From contig CBDEHK010000001.1 of the NCBI GenBank assembly GCA_965238305.1, positions 868,001-932,000 on the forward strand: a DNA stretch of 64,000 nt. Reading direction: 5' to 3'. The translations under genes and the position numbers were made by a program. Under the pieces are notes generated by a model. The model had not been told where the DNA came from and searched no databases. It saw only the letters and a list, made by a program, of their open reading frames with translations. Each line of letters opens with the position of its first letter. The first letter of the stretch is position 1. Origin of the DNA: CBDCGJ01 sp965238305 (GTDB lineage Bacteria; Pseudomonadota; Alphaproteobacteria; GCA-2731375). This document shows positions 8,445-16,886 of this stretch, piece after piece.

Positions 8445-9190
8445 GGCGCCGCCTGCAGGCGGCGATGGGCGCGGGCGATATCCAGAAATACTTCTTCCAA
8501 ATCTTTACGGCCATAACGCGCGATCAGTTCGTTCGGTGCTCCTTTGTCGACGACCTTGCCGGTCCGCATCATGACCACGTCATGGCACATCCGCTCCACT
8601 TCCATCATGTTGTGAGAGGCCAGTAAAATACTGGCGCCCACGCGTTGTTGGTAGGCCATCAGGTAACGGCGGACCCAATCGGCGGTGTCCGGGTCAAGCG
8701 ACGCCGTTGGTTCGTCCAGCAACAGCAATTCCGGTTCATTGATCAAAGATTTCGCCAAGGCGACCCGGGTTTTTTGTCCCGCCGACAGGCTGCCGGTACG
8801 GCGGTCGAGAAACTCTGTCAATTCCAAGTCTCTGGCTAGATCACGAATTCGCGTCGGCACATTCTGCACGCCATACAGATGGGCATAGATATTCAAGTTC
8901 TGTTTGACGGTTAAGCGATGCGGCAGATCGACATAGGGCGAGGAAAAATTCATCCGTGGCAGGGCGTCGTGGCGATGGCGTAACATATCGACCCCAAAAA
9001 TCGAAATCGCGCCGGATGTCGGCAGAATAAGGCCAAGTAACATTCCGATTGTGGTTGTTTTGCCGGCCCCGTTTCCGCCGAGCAGACCCAAGATTTCGCC
9101 GCGACGGGCAACAAACGAGATGTCATCGACCGCAACGACGTTGTCAAAACGCTTCGCCAAGTTATCTGCTTTAAGTATAATTTCGGACAT
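8441..9190 (-). CDS. ABC transporter ATP-binding protein (ABC-2 exporter)
   Basis: The ATPase of the exporter has Walker A 'GGNGAGKTTT', signature 'LSAGQKTRVALAKSL' and Walker B 'LLLLDEPTASLD', followed by the H-loop 'LLASHNM'. The open frame could begin 63 bases earlier, but the ATG at 9190 starts the normal domain (MSEIILKADNLAKRF). About 249 residues result. It is divergent from the regB-type kinase gene with an 83-base spacer, and drives the permease encoded immediately downstream. Confidence 0.9.
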   Translation of the reverse strand: MSEIILKADNLAKRFDNVVAVDDISFVARRGEILGLLGGNGAGKTTTIGMLLGLILPTSGAISIFGVDMLRHRHDALPRMNFSSPYVDLPHRLTVKQNLNIYAHLYGVQNVPTRIRDLARDLELTEFLDRRTGSLSAGQKTRVALAKSLINEPELLLLDEPTASLDPDTADWVRRYLMAYQQRVGASILLASHNMMEVERMCHDVVMMRTGKVVDKGAPNELIARYGRKDLEEVFLDIARAHRRLQAAP

Positions 9191-9273
9191 AGCGGCAATA
9201 TGGCCAGAGATAGTAGGATTGTCCAGGCAACCCGCAATTGATTTTCGAAACACAACTCATATGATGAGCGGCG

Positions 9274-10596
9274 ATGATTTCGTTGAGGCAAAAATTGGCA
9301 AACAGTGACCGCGGACTGGAACCGCAGCGGCCACGAAGCGGCGGGCGCACTCGTGTCCGCGTTCGCACCTTGGTGCTTATTCGCTGGCTCGCCATTACCG
9401 GTCAGCTGATCTCGCTGTTGGTGGTTTCAGTTTTGGTCGGCGGTAGTTTACCAATGGTGCCGGCTTTAATCGCGCTTGGCTGTTCGGCGCTGTTGAACTT
9501 GGGCATCGGCATGCGTTGGGACCTTAACGGTTGGCACAACGAATTGGAGGCAACAAGCTTTCTTGCTTTCGACATCGTGCAATTGTCGGTCTTACTTTTC
9601 CTGACCGGCGGACTGGAAAATCCGTTTGCCGTGCTGCTGGTGGCCCCGGTCACAATTTCAGCAACAATTCTAAGTTTAGTCAGCACCTTAGGGTTAGGCG
9701 TTTTAGCGTTCGGTTGCGGACTGGTGTTGATGTTCTTTCACTTGCCATTGCCGTGGCCGTTTGGCGTTTTTTCGCTACCGGAAGGTTACGTCAGCGCGAT
9801 TTTGCTGGCGCTGACGGTTTGCATGACGTTTTTGCTTTTCAATGCCTGGCGGGTGGCGCAGGAATCCCGCCGTATGGCTGATGCCTTGTCGGCGACCCAA
9901 TTGGCCCTGGCCAGAGAGCAGGAAATGTCTTCCTTGGGCGGACTGGCAGCCAATGCGGCGCATGCGCTGGGCACCCCGCTTGGGACCATTGCACTAGTGG
10001 TGAAAGAGCTGCAAAACAATAGCCCGGCGGACGCAGACTTAGCGGAAGATCTTCAGCTTCTACAGGAACAGACGGAACGCTGTCGCGATATTCTAGCCGG
10101 CTTATCCAAACAAGGTTTCGCGGAAGAGGATTCGCGATTTTTCTTGCAAACATTGGCGGTGATTGCGATGAGCGCTTCGGAACCTTACCAATCGGGGGAT
10201 GTCGAAATCGTCTGTCTTGAATTGCCGAAGGACCCCGATGATCCGGCGCCGTTAATTCAGCGCAGTGCGGAATTGTTGCAAGGCTTGTCCAATTTGATCG
10301 AAAATGCGGTTGATTTTGCGGAAACTCGGGTTGTCATCGAAGCTGATTGGGACGATCAGGAAGTCCGCCTGTTCATCCGGGATGATGGGCCCGGATTTTC
10401 CGCGAATATGTTCGCGATGCTGGGCGATCCTTATGTCAGTACTCGGCGCCATCGCGGCGGCATGGGATTGGGGGTTTTTATCTCAAAAACTTTGTTGGAA
10501 CGTACCGGCGCCAACATCCGCTTTGACAATCAACGCAACAGCCAGGGGGCGGTGGTGACAATTGCCTGGCCACGCGCTGAAATTGAGGCTATCTGA
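9274..10596 (+). CDS. regB: RegB/PrrB/ActS-type redox-sensing histidine kinase
   Basis: This membrane sensor kinase has 440 residues. Six membrane segments lie between about residues 30 and 190 and include the conserved quinone-site motif 'GGLENPFAVL'. The H-box is 'LAANAAHALGTPLGTIAL' with H230 the predicted phosphoacceptor. The redox-active cysteine of the family is present at C270 in 'EQTERCRDIL'. The HATPase_c domain has the N-box 'LSNLIENAVDFA' and G-boxes 'IRDDGPGFS' and 'GGMGLGVFIS'. Family knowledge: kinase activity is high under reducing, low-oxygen conditions. The response regulator gene follows after 38 bases. Confidence 0.92.
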   Translation: MISLRQKLANSDRGLEPQRPRSGGRTRVRVRTLVLIRWLAITGQLISLLVVSVLVGGSLPMVPALIALGCSALLNLGIGMRWDLNGWHNELEATSFLAFDIVQLSVLLFLTGGLENPFAVLLVAPVTISATILSLVSTLGLGVLAFGCGLVLMFFHLPLPWPFGVFSLPEGYVSAILLALTVCMTFLLFNAWRVAQESRRMADALSATQLALAREQEMSSLGGLAANAAHALGTPLGTIALVVKELQNNSPADADLAEDLQLLQEQTERCRDILAGLSKQGFAEEDSRFFLQTLAVIAMSASEPYQSGDVEIVCLELPKDPDDPAPLIQRSAELLQGLSNLIENAVDFAETRVVIEADWDDQEVRLFIRDDGPGFSANMFAMLGDPYVSTRRHRGGMGLGVFISKTLLERTGANIRFDNQRNSQGAVVTIAWPRAEIEAI

Positions 10597-10634
10597 AGTT
10601 CAGAAACAGCAGTACAGGAAATGAGTGAAGCGAG

Positions 10635-11189
10635 ATGAGCGAGCCAGGCACGATTGATGTTGAAGACCGAGGTCTATTGCTGGTCGATGACGATACCGCC
10701 TGGCTCAATCGTTTGGCCCGCGCGATGGAACAACGGGGTTTCAAGGTTTTCACTGCAGAAAATGTTGCTCTGGGGATCACCTTGGCAAAGCAGCAGCGGC
10801 CCCATTATGCAGTCGTCGATCTGCGGCTTGAAGATGGTAGTGGCTTGGATGTCGTGGAAGTGCTGCGGGAATTACGCGAAGATACCCGTATCGTCATGGT
10901 CACCGGCTACGGCAATATCGCGACCGCCGTCGCCGCGGTTAAAATCGGCGCGGTGGATTATTTGTCGAAGCCGGTTGACGCCGATGCCATCGAAGCGGCG
11001 CTGCTGACTGTCGGTAAGGACAAACCGGCGCCACCCGAACGTCCGATGTCGGCCGACCGGGTCCGTTGGGAACATATCCAGCGGGTTTATGAACTCTGCG
11101 ACCGCAATGTCTCGGAAACCGCTCGCCGGCTTAATATGCATCGCCGCACCCTGCAACGCATTCTCGCCAAACGATCACCAAAGGAATAG
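10635..11189 (+). CDS. regA: RegA/PrrA/ActR-type response regulator
   Basis: The 184-residue protein has a receiver domain with acidic pocket 'LLLVDDDTAW', phosphoacceptor D62 in 'AVVDLRLEDGSG' and K in 'YLSKPVD'. A short linker leads to a Fis-type helix-turn-helix at the C-terminus ('NVSETARRLNMHRRTLQRIL') that is almost invariant in the RegA family. It is the cognate partner of the upstream kinase. The pair is expected to control respiration, carbon and nitrogen fixation genes in response to the redox state of the quinone pool. Confidence 0.93.
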   Translation: MSEPGTIDVEDRGLLLVDDDTAWLNRLARAMEQRGFKVFTAENVALGITLAKQQRPHYAVVDLRLEDGSGLDVVEVLRELREDTRIVMVTGYGNIATAVAAVKIGAVDYLSKPVDADAIEAALLTVGKDKPAPPERPMSADRVRWEHIQRVYELCDRNVSETARRLNMHRRTLQRILAKRSPKE

Positions 11190-11202
11190 GGCGCCTGTTG
11201 GC

Positions 11203-12438
11203 TCAGCCGTTTTGCCCGGCCGCGCTTAGAAGCCGTTCAATATAGCGTCCCTGAAAGAGCGTGATCCCATGGGCATGGCCAAAATCCAGGGCCTCGCGGC
11301 TGTCGCAACGACATAATACCACCCGCGCGGCGCCGTTCGATTTGACCGCTTCGCGAAATTCATTGCTCTTATCCCCGACTACCTCTTCTTCGGCGCCATT
11401 TTGCCAATAGATTTTTTCCATATCCAGGCCCAACTCGGAGCGACGGATCAAGGGGAAGGTCTGATGGGTTAAGCCATCCAAACAAACGCGGTAGCCGCGC
11501 TCATGCAAAAAATCTCGGGCAAAAATAAAAGCCGAAAGGTCGGAAAAAATATCGATGCCCTGAAATTCCACCAATAGGGTTTTTTGGGTCATGATCCTGA
11601 ATTGGCGCTCGAAAGTGGCAAATTCATCGGACAAAATTGACGATACATTGATATTGATGCTGGCCGGCAGCTCAACTGCGCGTTCTGCATCCGGCAGTGC
11701 CCGTAACAAACGCATGTCTAGAGCTTCGGTTAAATGTTGAAACAGCCAGCGATTGGAATGCAGATTAACGTCCGGCATCACTCTTTTGCGCAAAGTATCG
11801 ATGGAGACAAAAATTTCGTTAAAAACCGGTCTTGCCACCTCTCCCGGTATGATCGCGCAAACTGTTTGCCGGCGCAGCAAACTGGTGACGTCGCTGGTGG
11901 CGATAACCTCCAACATTTGTCCCAGTCGTTTCGGATCCAGCGGTTCCGTTGGAACCGCCTCTTCCGTTGCTTGCGCTTTAGCGGCGCCAGAATTATCTGC
12001 GGCCCGCTCGCGCAAATAGCTCTCATGGTTCGACTTTATGTCGCTGATGAACCGGTCATAGTCACTTTCTAGATTGTACCAGGTGGCAAACTCTCGCCCA
12101 TCGGACCCTTCTTTGTCGACCAACGGATCGTCGCCGAACAAGTATTTGATCCGCAACACCACCTCGTCGATTTGCGTGACCGAGGCATGTTTGACAATGA
12201 CGAAGATATCATTATTTCGCAGGCGATAGAGCTGGCCTTCGTGATCGTTCACGAGATTGGTAAAACTATTCGCCGCAATCCTTAAATAATGGTCCCGCTG
12301 GTTCAGTCCCCGCAGACCCGACATATGCAAATGCACTGCGCGTCTGCCGTCGACATGACGCTGCAATCGCACAGCATAGTCAAACAGCAGCTCTTCATGA
12401 TCCGGCAGGCCGGTTTGTTTTATCGGTGTTAGCGCCAT
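11203..12438 (-). CDS. Degenerate GGDEF/EAL-type regulatory protein
   Basis: The 411-residue soluble protein has the layout of a GGDEF-EAL protein with both active sites lost. Residues about 30-130 resemble a GGDEF fold ('RLRNNDIFVIVK' where a GGDEF loop would be expected). The second half resembles an EAL domain: 'TLLVEFQGIDIF' stands where the ExL motif should be, 'GYRVCLDGL' replaces the DDFG motif, and 'HGITLFQGRYIE' matches the C-terminal QG motif. Loss of the metal ligands suggests a c-di-GMP binder or protein-interaction module rather than a phosphodiesterase. It is convergent with regA. The family assignment is by pattern only. Confidence 0.7.
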   Translation of the reverse strand: MALTPIKQTGLPDHEELLFDYAVRLQRHVDGRRAVHLHMSGLRGLNQRDHYLRIAANSFTNLVNDHEGQLYRLRNNDIFVIVKHASVTQIDEVVLRIKYLFGDDPLVDKEGSDGREFATWYNLESDYDRFISDIKSNHESYLRERAADNSGAAKAQATEEAVPTEPLDPKRLGQMLEVIATSDVTSLLRRQTVCAIIPGEVARPVFNEIFVSIDTLRKRVMPDVNLHSNRWLFQHLTEALDMRLLRALPDAERAVELPASININVSSILSDEFATFERQFRIMTQKTLLVEFQGIDIFSDLSAFIFARDFLHERGYRVCLDGLTHQTFPLIRRSELGLDMEKIYWQNGAEEEVVGDKSNEFREAVKSNGAARVVLCRCDSREALDFGHAHGITLFQGRYIERLLSAAGQNG

Positions 12439-12517
12439 CTACAATTATTCAATTAATCACGTATTGGTCGATCAATCTGGAAAACTACCACACAGAACGT
12501 AAACAAACAGTTGCGTC

Positions 12518-13906
12518 TTAGGGGGTGTTTCCTTCTCCCAAGTCCCAAAACATCCCAGCCATAATAACCAATCCTTCGCGAACCATCGGCGCCAACACAT
12601 GCTCATTCGGGGCATGTTGCGAGCACGCGGCATAGGAATGCGGAACCCAGATCGTCGGCATATTCAGGGTTTCCGCGAACACATCGTTCGGCAAAGACCC
12701 ACCTAGATTTGGTAGGATGTTTGGCGCAATACCGGCTGTTGCGGTAATCGAATTCGCCGCCCATTGCACCCAAGGATGATCCGGCAGCAATCTAGTGGCA
12801 TACATGACAAAATCGTCTCTTTCTTGCACCACTTCAATTTCCGGAAATCCAGCGCTGTCGAGATGCGTCCGGATCGCCGGCAAGAAGGTTGCCGGATCTT
12901 TGTCGGTGGTGAAACGCATTTGACACCACGCCGTGGCCTCCGGCGGCACCGCGTTGACGACTTTATCCGGATTGCCGGTTTTGAAAGCCAAGATCTCAAA
13001 GGTATTCCAGGCAAAAACCCGCTCCGCCGGAGTCAATCCCGGCTCGCCCCAATCGGGATCGATCTCAGGGCCGTTTTCAATTGGTTGAATTTCGCAAGCT
13101 GCAAGGGCCTGGCGGATCGAGTTTGGAATATGATCGGGTTTTAGGGCGTCGACCAAAATCTCCCCCTTGGGCCCCACCAAAGTGGTCAAGGCGTGGGCCA
13201 GCCGGGTGCCTGGGTTGGCCAGCAGGCCGCCCCAATTACCGGAATGATGGCCGCCATCGCGATATTTCAGATGGAGGTTGAAATTGATCGCCCCTCTGGT
13301 GCCCATGAACAAGGTCGGCCGCGAGGGGATCAATCGCGGCCCGTCGGAGCCGATCAAAACATCGGCTGCCAGGACCTCTTTGTTGGCTTCGGCGAATTCC
13401 TGCAGGCCGGCGGAGCCGGTTTCTTCCGAGGTCTCTATCAGGATTGTCGAATTGAAGCCCAATTTGCCCCTGGTTTCCAAAACCGCGCGTAGGCCGGCAA
13501 TATTGATGCTGTGCTGGCCTTTGTTATCGGCGGTGCCGCGACCATACCAGCGCTCGCCGTCTTTGCTCAGGGTCCAGGGATCGCGGTCGTCGTCCCACAT
13601 CCCTTCGAGGCCACGCACCGTGTCGCCGTGGCCATAGGTCAACACGGTGGTGTAATTTGCCTCCTCGATACGTCTGGCGATCAGAAACGGTCCGCCGCGC
13701 GCCTCGGTATTTTCATGAATGGAAATTTCATAACCCATGTCGCTTAGGCTATCGGACATTTCCTGTTCCAAATATTGATAAAGGGCGGGGCGGAATTCGG
13801 CTTCCTGGCTGGTCGACGGAATGGCGATCCGGCGCGATAAATCGTTGAAAAAACTGCCGCTGTCGAAATGATCTTCAGCCCAGGCTATGGCATCCGCTCT
13901 AGTCAT
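12518..13906 (-). CDS. M20 family metallopeptidase
   Basis: This is a 462-residue cytosolic di-zinc peptidase or deacylase of the M20 (ArgE/DapE/CPG2) family. Metal ligand motifs are 'TYGHGDTV' (near residue 92), 'WYGRGTADNKGQ', with the Asp bridging the metals, and 'ETSEETGS', the Glu pair holding the catalytic base. A C-terminal 'HAPNEHV' supplies the last His. The dimerisation domain lies in the middle. Related enzymes cleave dipeptides or remove N-acyl groups; the substrate is not evident. It stands alone, divergent from the MDR oxidoreductase. Confidence 0.88.
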   Translation of the reverse strand: MTRADAIAWAEDHFDSGSFFNDLSRRIAIPSTSQEAEFRPALYQYLEQEMSDSLSDMGYEISIHENTEARGGPFLIARRIEEANYTTVLTYGHGDTVRGLEGMWDDDRDPWTLSKDGERWYGRGTADNKGQHSINIAGLRAVLETRGKLGFNSTILIETSEETGSAGLQEFAEANKEVLAADVLIGSDGPRLIPSRPTLFMGTRGAINFNLHLKYRDGGHHSGNWGGLLANPGTRLAHALTTLVGPKGEILVDALKPDHIPNSIRQALAACEIQPIENGPEIDPDWGEPGLTPAERVFAWNTFEILAFKTGNPDKVVNAVPPEATAWCQMRFTTDKDPATFLPAIRTHLDSAGFPEIEVVQERDDFVMYATRLLPDHPWVQWAANSITATAGIAPNILPNLGGSLPNDVFAETLNMPTIWVPHSYAACSQHAPNEHVLAPMVREGLVIMAGMFWDLGEGNTP

Positions 13907-13972
13907 GCTATTCCCTTTTCACTTATTTTGAGTATCGTTCGATAGCACTATCATCCAGTTGGGAGCAAGCAA

Positions 13973-14986
13973 GTGCGTGCAGTGATTTGCCATGATTTTG
14001 GACCCTATGAAAGTTTACGGGCCGAGGCGGCGCCAACGCCGGCCCTGCCGGAAGATGGCGTTTTGGTCGACGTGCATGCAGCAGGCGTCAGCTTTGCCAC
14101 CAGTTTAGTGGTGGCGGGCAAATACCAACGTCAGCCGCCGCGGCCCTTTTCACCCGGCACGGAAATCGCCGGTGTGGTCCGGCAAGTTGCGCCCGGCATT
14201 AATCGGGTGATGCCGGGCGATCGTGTCTATGCCGGCGTCGACTGGGGCGGTCATGCCGGGCAATGCGCGACGCGCGCGATCAATGTTCAAAAAATGCCGG
14301 AAGGCATTGATTTTCCGGAAGCGACAACGCTGGCGCTGTCCTACCCGACCGCCTATGGCGCCCTGGTCTGGCGGGCAAATCTGAAATCTGGCGAGACTTT
14401 GCTCGTCCATGGTGCCGCCGGGGCAATTGGTTTGGCGGCGGTCGAAATCGGCAAGGCTTTGGGGGCGCATGTGATCGCTGTTGCCGGCGGTGCGGAAAAA
14501 ACCGAAATGGCGCTACAACATGGCGCCGGTGACGTTATTGATCATCAACAGGATGATTTTCGCAATGCCGTGCTGAGCATTACCAACGGTCGCGGCGCCG
14601 ATGTGGTTTTTGATTCGATCGGTGGCGAGGTGACGCGGCAATCGATCCGTTGTCTGGCGACCAACGGGCGCTTGCTGACGGTTGGTTTTGCTTCCGGTGA
14701 CATTCCCGACTTGCCGGCCAATATGTTCCTCTTAAAGAATATTTCCTTGATCGGCTTCAACTATGGAACCTATATCGGTTGGGCTCCCAAGGATGAACGC
14801 GACCGTTATTCCGCCCAGGTCGACGAGATGCACCGCCGGCTAGCTTTGATGTATGAAACCGGCGAGTTGAAACCGGTGATTTCAGCCTATTTTGGCCTGG
14901 ATGAGTTCACGGAGGCGCTGGATTATGTGCTGGCACGGAAAGTTATCGGCAAATGTGTTATCGAACCCGATGACGAGGATCGCTAA
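13973..14986 (+). CDS. NADPH:quinone reductase-like MDR oxidoreductase
   Basis: The medium-chain dehydrogenase/reductase has 337 residues and no catalytic zinc ligands. The N-terminal GroES-like domain contains 'GVSFATSLVVAGKYQRQPP' and 'FSPGTEIAGVV'. The Rossmann part has 'LLVHGAAGAIGLAAVEIGKA', typical of the quinone oxidoreductase (zeta-crystallin) subgroup, and 'GADVVFDSIGG'. It starts at a GTG with GGGAG eight to twelve bases before it. It probably uses NADPH to reduce quinones or enoyl substrates. No operon partner is clear. Confidence 0.88.
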   Translation: MRAVICHDFGPYESLRAEAAPTPALPEDGVLVDVHAAGVSFATSLVVAGKYQRQPPRPFSPGTEIAGVVRQVAPGINRVMPGDRVYAGVDWGGHAGQCATRAINVQKMPEGIDFPEATTLALSYPTAYGALVWRANLKSGETLLVHGAAGAIGLAAVEIGKALGAHVIAVAGGAEKTEMALQHGAGDVIDHQQDDFRNAVLSITNGRGADVVFDSIGGEVTRQSIRCLATNGRLLTVGFASGDIPDLPANMFLLKNISLIGFNYGTYIGWAPKDERDRYSAQVDEMHRRLALMYETGELKPVISAYFGLDEFTEALDYVLARKVIGKCVIEPDDEDR

Positions 14987-15079
14987 TTTCAGCAAATCAC
15001 CCCTTGTTTTATGATCTAACGAAGCAAATATTCGTTTCAAATCGCAACCGCAACCAGACCCATAAGTGACGGTGATAAG

Positions 15080-16249
15080 ATGCAGCAAACGACCCAAGAA
15101 TTCATGCAAATTGTAGGTTCGGTATGGAATACGGCCGTTTTCGGCATCGGTATCGGCTCGGTCATTCTGGCCTTGGCAATATTTATTCTGTTTCTCCTCG
15201 CCCGCGGCCTGTTCACGCGTTTTGTTACCGGCTTCATTCGGACGATCGCGAAGCGAACCGAATCCGAATTTGACGATGAATTGGTGAAGGCGCTGGATTT
15301 ACCTTTGCGTTTTGTCTTCGTCGTCTTGGGCCTGTTCGTCGCCGGCGAAATCGCCCCCTTCCCCGAAACTGTCGATAGACTGTTGCTGCAGTTCGTCCGC
15401 TCGCTGGTGGCGTTCACGATATTCTGGACGATTTATCGCATGATTCGTCCGCTCTCGTTCTTGATGGATAAGCTCACCAATATGTTCGGTGCCGATGAAC
15501 TTGGGGAAAGTTTGCGGGAGTTTTTTGTCAAGGTCCTGAAGTTTGTCGTTGCCTGCCTGGGCGTTGCAGCTTTTCTGGAAGAGTGGAATTTTAATGTCGC
15601 GGCGGTGTTAGGCAGCCTTGGACTGATCGGTATGGCTTTGGCTTTCGGGGCGCAAAACCTGATTTCCAACTTATTCGCCGGGGTCTCGATCTTTTTGGAT
15701 CATATCTTTGAAAAAGGCCATTGGATAAAAGGTGGCGAAGTGGAAGGGACGGTCGAAGAAATAGGTTTTCGAACGACAAAAATCCGCTGTTTCGACAAAT
15801 CTCTGGTAACCGTTCCCAATAGTGTACTGGCCGGTGGCGCCGTGACCAATTATTCGCGCATGACCCATCGCCGGATTTATTGGAAAATCGGCCTGGTCTA
15901 TGATTCCACAGAAGATCAATTGCGCAAAGTTGTGGAGCAAATCACCGACCATATCGAAAATAGCGGTGATTTTGAAACCGACCCGGCGCGGGCGACGACT
16001 TTGGTCAATGTCGATAGCTTCAATGCCTCCAGCATCGACATCATGGTCTATTGTTTCACCAAGACCACAAACTGGGGCGAATGGATGGTGATCAAAGAAC
16101 GCTTTGCCTATCGGATGAAAGAAATCGTCGAAGGGACGGGAAGTTCGTTTGCGTTTCCCTCGACCTCCGTCTATGTGCAATCTTGGCCTTTTGGCGCGCC
16201 GGACGAGTTTCCGTTCACCCCGGCGGATCGTAGTGGGACAGAAGGATAA
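15080..16249 (+). CDS. MscS-family mechanosensitive ion channel
   Basis: This 389-residue inner-membrane protein has four hydrophobic N-terminal helices and the pore-lining signature 'LGSLGLIGMALAFGAQNLIS' followed by 'FAGVSIFLDHIFEKGHWI', typical of MscS TM3. A beta domain follows ('VEEIGFRTTKIRCFDKSLVTVPNS') and a C-terminal alpha/beta vestibule. It belongs to the larger four-TM MscS subgroup rather than E. coli MscS (three TM). It opens on hypo-osmotic shock. gmhA starts only six bases downstream, so it may be co-transcribed with the heptose genes. Confidence 0.93.
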   Translation: MQQTTQEFMQIVGSVWNTAVFGIGIGSVILALAIFILFLLARGLFTRFVTGFIRTIAKRTESEFDDELVKALDLPLRFVFVVLGLFVAGEIAPFPETVDRLLLQFVRSLVAFTIFWTIYRMIRPLSFLMDKLTNMFGADELGESLREFFVKVLKFVVACLGVAAFLEEWNFNVAAVLGSLGLIGMALAFGAQNLISNLFAGVSIFLDHIFEKGHWIKGGEVEGTVEEIGFRTTKIRCFDKSLVTVPNSVLAGGAVTNYSRMTHRRIYWKIGLVYDSTEDQLRKVVEQITDHIENSGDFETDPARATTLVNVDSFNASSIDIMVYCFTKTTNWGEWMVIKERFAYRMKEIVEGTGSSFAFPSTSVYVQSWPFGAPDEFPFTPADRSGTEG

Positions 16250-16255
16250 GCAGCC

Positions 16256-16840
16256 ATGGCGTTTGATATTTCAAGCTATATGCAGAGCGAGCTGGAGGCC
16301 CATCAATTGGCTTTCGAGGCCACCGCCGCCAGCTTGCAGGACGAACTGGCGAAATTGGTCGATCATTGCGCCAATGCCATTGATCAGGGCGGCAAAATCC
16401 TCTTCTTTGGCAACGGCGGCAGCGCCGCCGACGCGCAACATTTAGCAACCGAGCTTGCGGTCCGTTATTTGCAGGATCGTGGCCCCATCGCCGCCATCGC
16501 GATTACCACCGATAGCTCAAGCCTGACCGCGGCAGCGAACGACATGGGCTATGATCATGTTTTCGCCCGCCAGATCGAGGCGCTGGGAAAACCCGGCGAC
16601 GTTGCCATCGGCATTTCCACCTCGGGCAACAGTCCGAATATCCTGAAAGCATTGGCGATGGCGCAGTCGAAGAGCATCATCGCCGCTGGCTTTACCGGCC
16701 GCGATGGTGGCAAAATGGTGGGTTTGGCGGATCCGCTGCTGATTGTTCCGGCAACCGCGACCCCACGCATTCAGGAGATGCATATATTGTTGGGTCATAT
16801 GCTCTGCGGCGCCTTGGAGTTACAGCTCGGCCTGTTATAG
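16256..16840 (+). CDS. gmhA: Sedoheptulose-7-phosphate isomerase GmhA
   Basis: GmhA converts sedoheptulose 7-phosphate to D-glycero-D-manno-heptose 7-phosphate, the first step of ADP-heptose synthesis for the LPS core. It is a 194-residue SIS-domain protein with 'LFFGNGGSAADAQHLATELAVRY' (split over the phosphate site, residues about 43-65), 'ISTSGNSPNILKA' and the C-terminal 'TPRIQEMHILLGHMLC' containing catalytic Glu and His. hldE follows 46 bases on, giving successive pathway steps in one operon. Confidence 0.95.
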   Translation: MAFDISSYMQSELEAHQLAFEATAASLQDELAKLVDHCANAIDQGGKILFFGNGGSAADAQHLATELAVRYLQDRGPIAAIAITTDSSSLTAAANDMGYDHVFARQIEALGKPGDVAIGISTSGNSPNILKALAMAQSKSIIAAGFTGRDGGKMVGLADPLLIVPATATPRIQEMHILLGHMLCGALELQLGLL

Positions 16841-16886
16841 TCTAAGCTGGCGGTTTTATTCGACCAGGTTACGAAGCGAGCAGTAA

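Noticed and set aside
11778..12072. Open frames inside the EAL-like gene
   Set aside because: They lie in other frames of a supported gene and have no ribosome binding sites.
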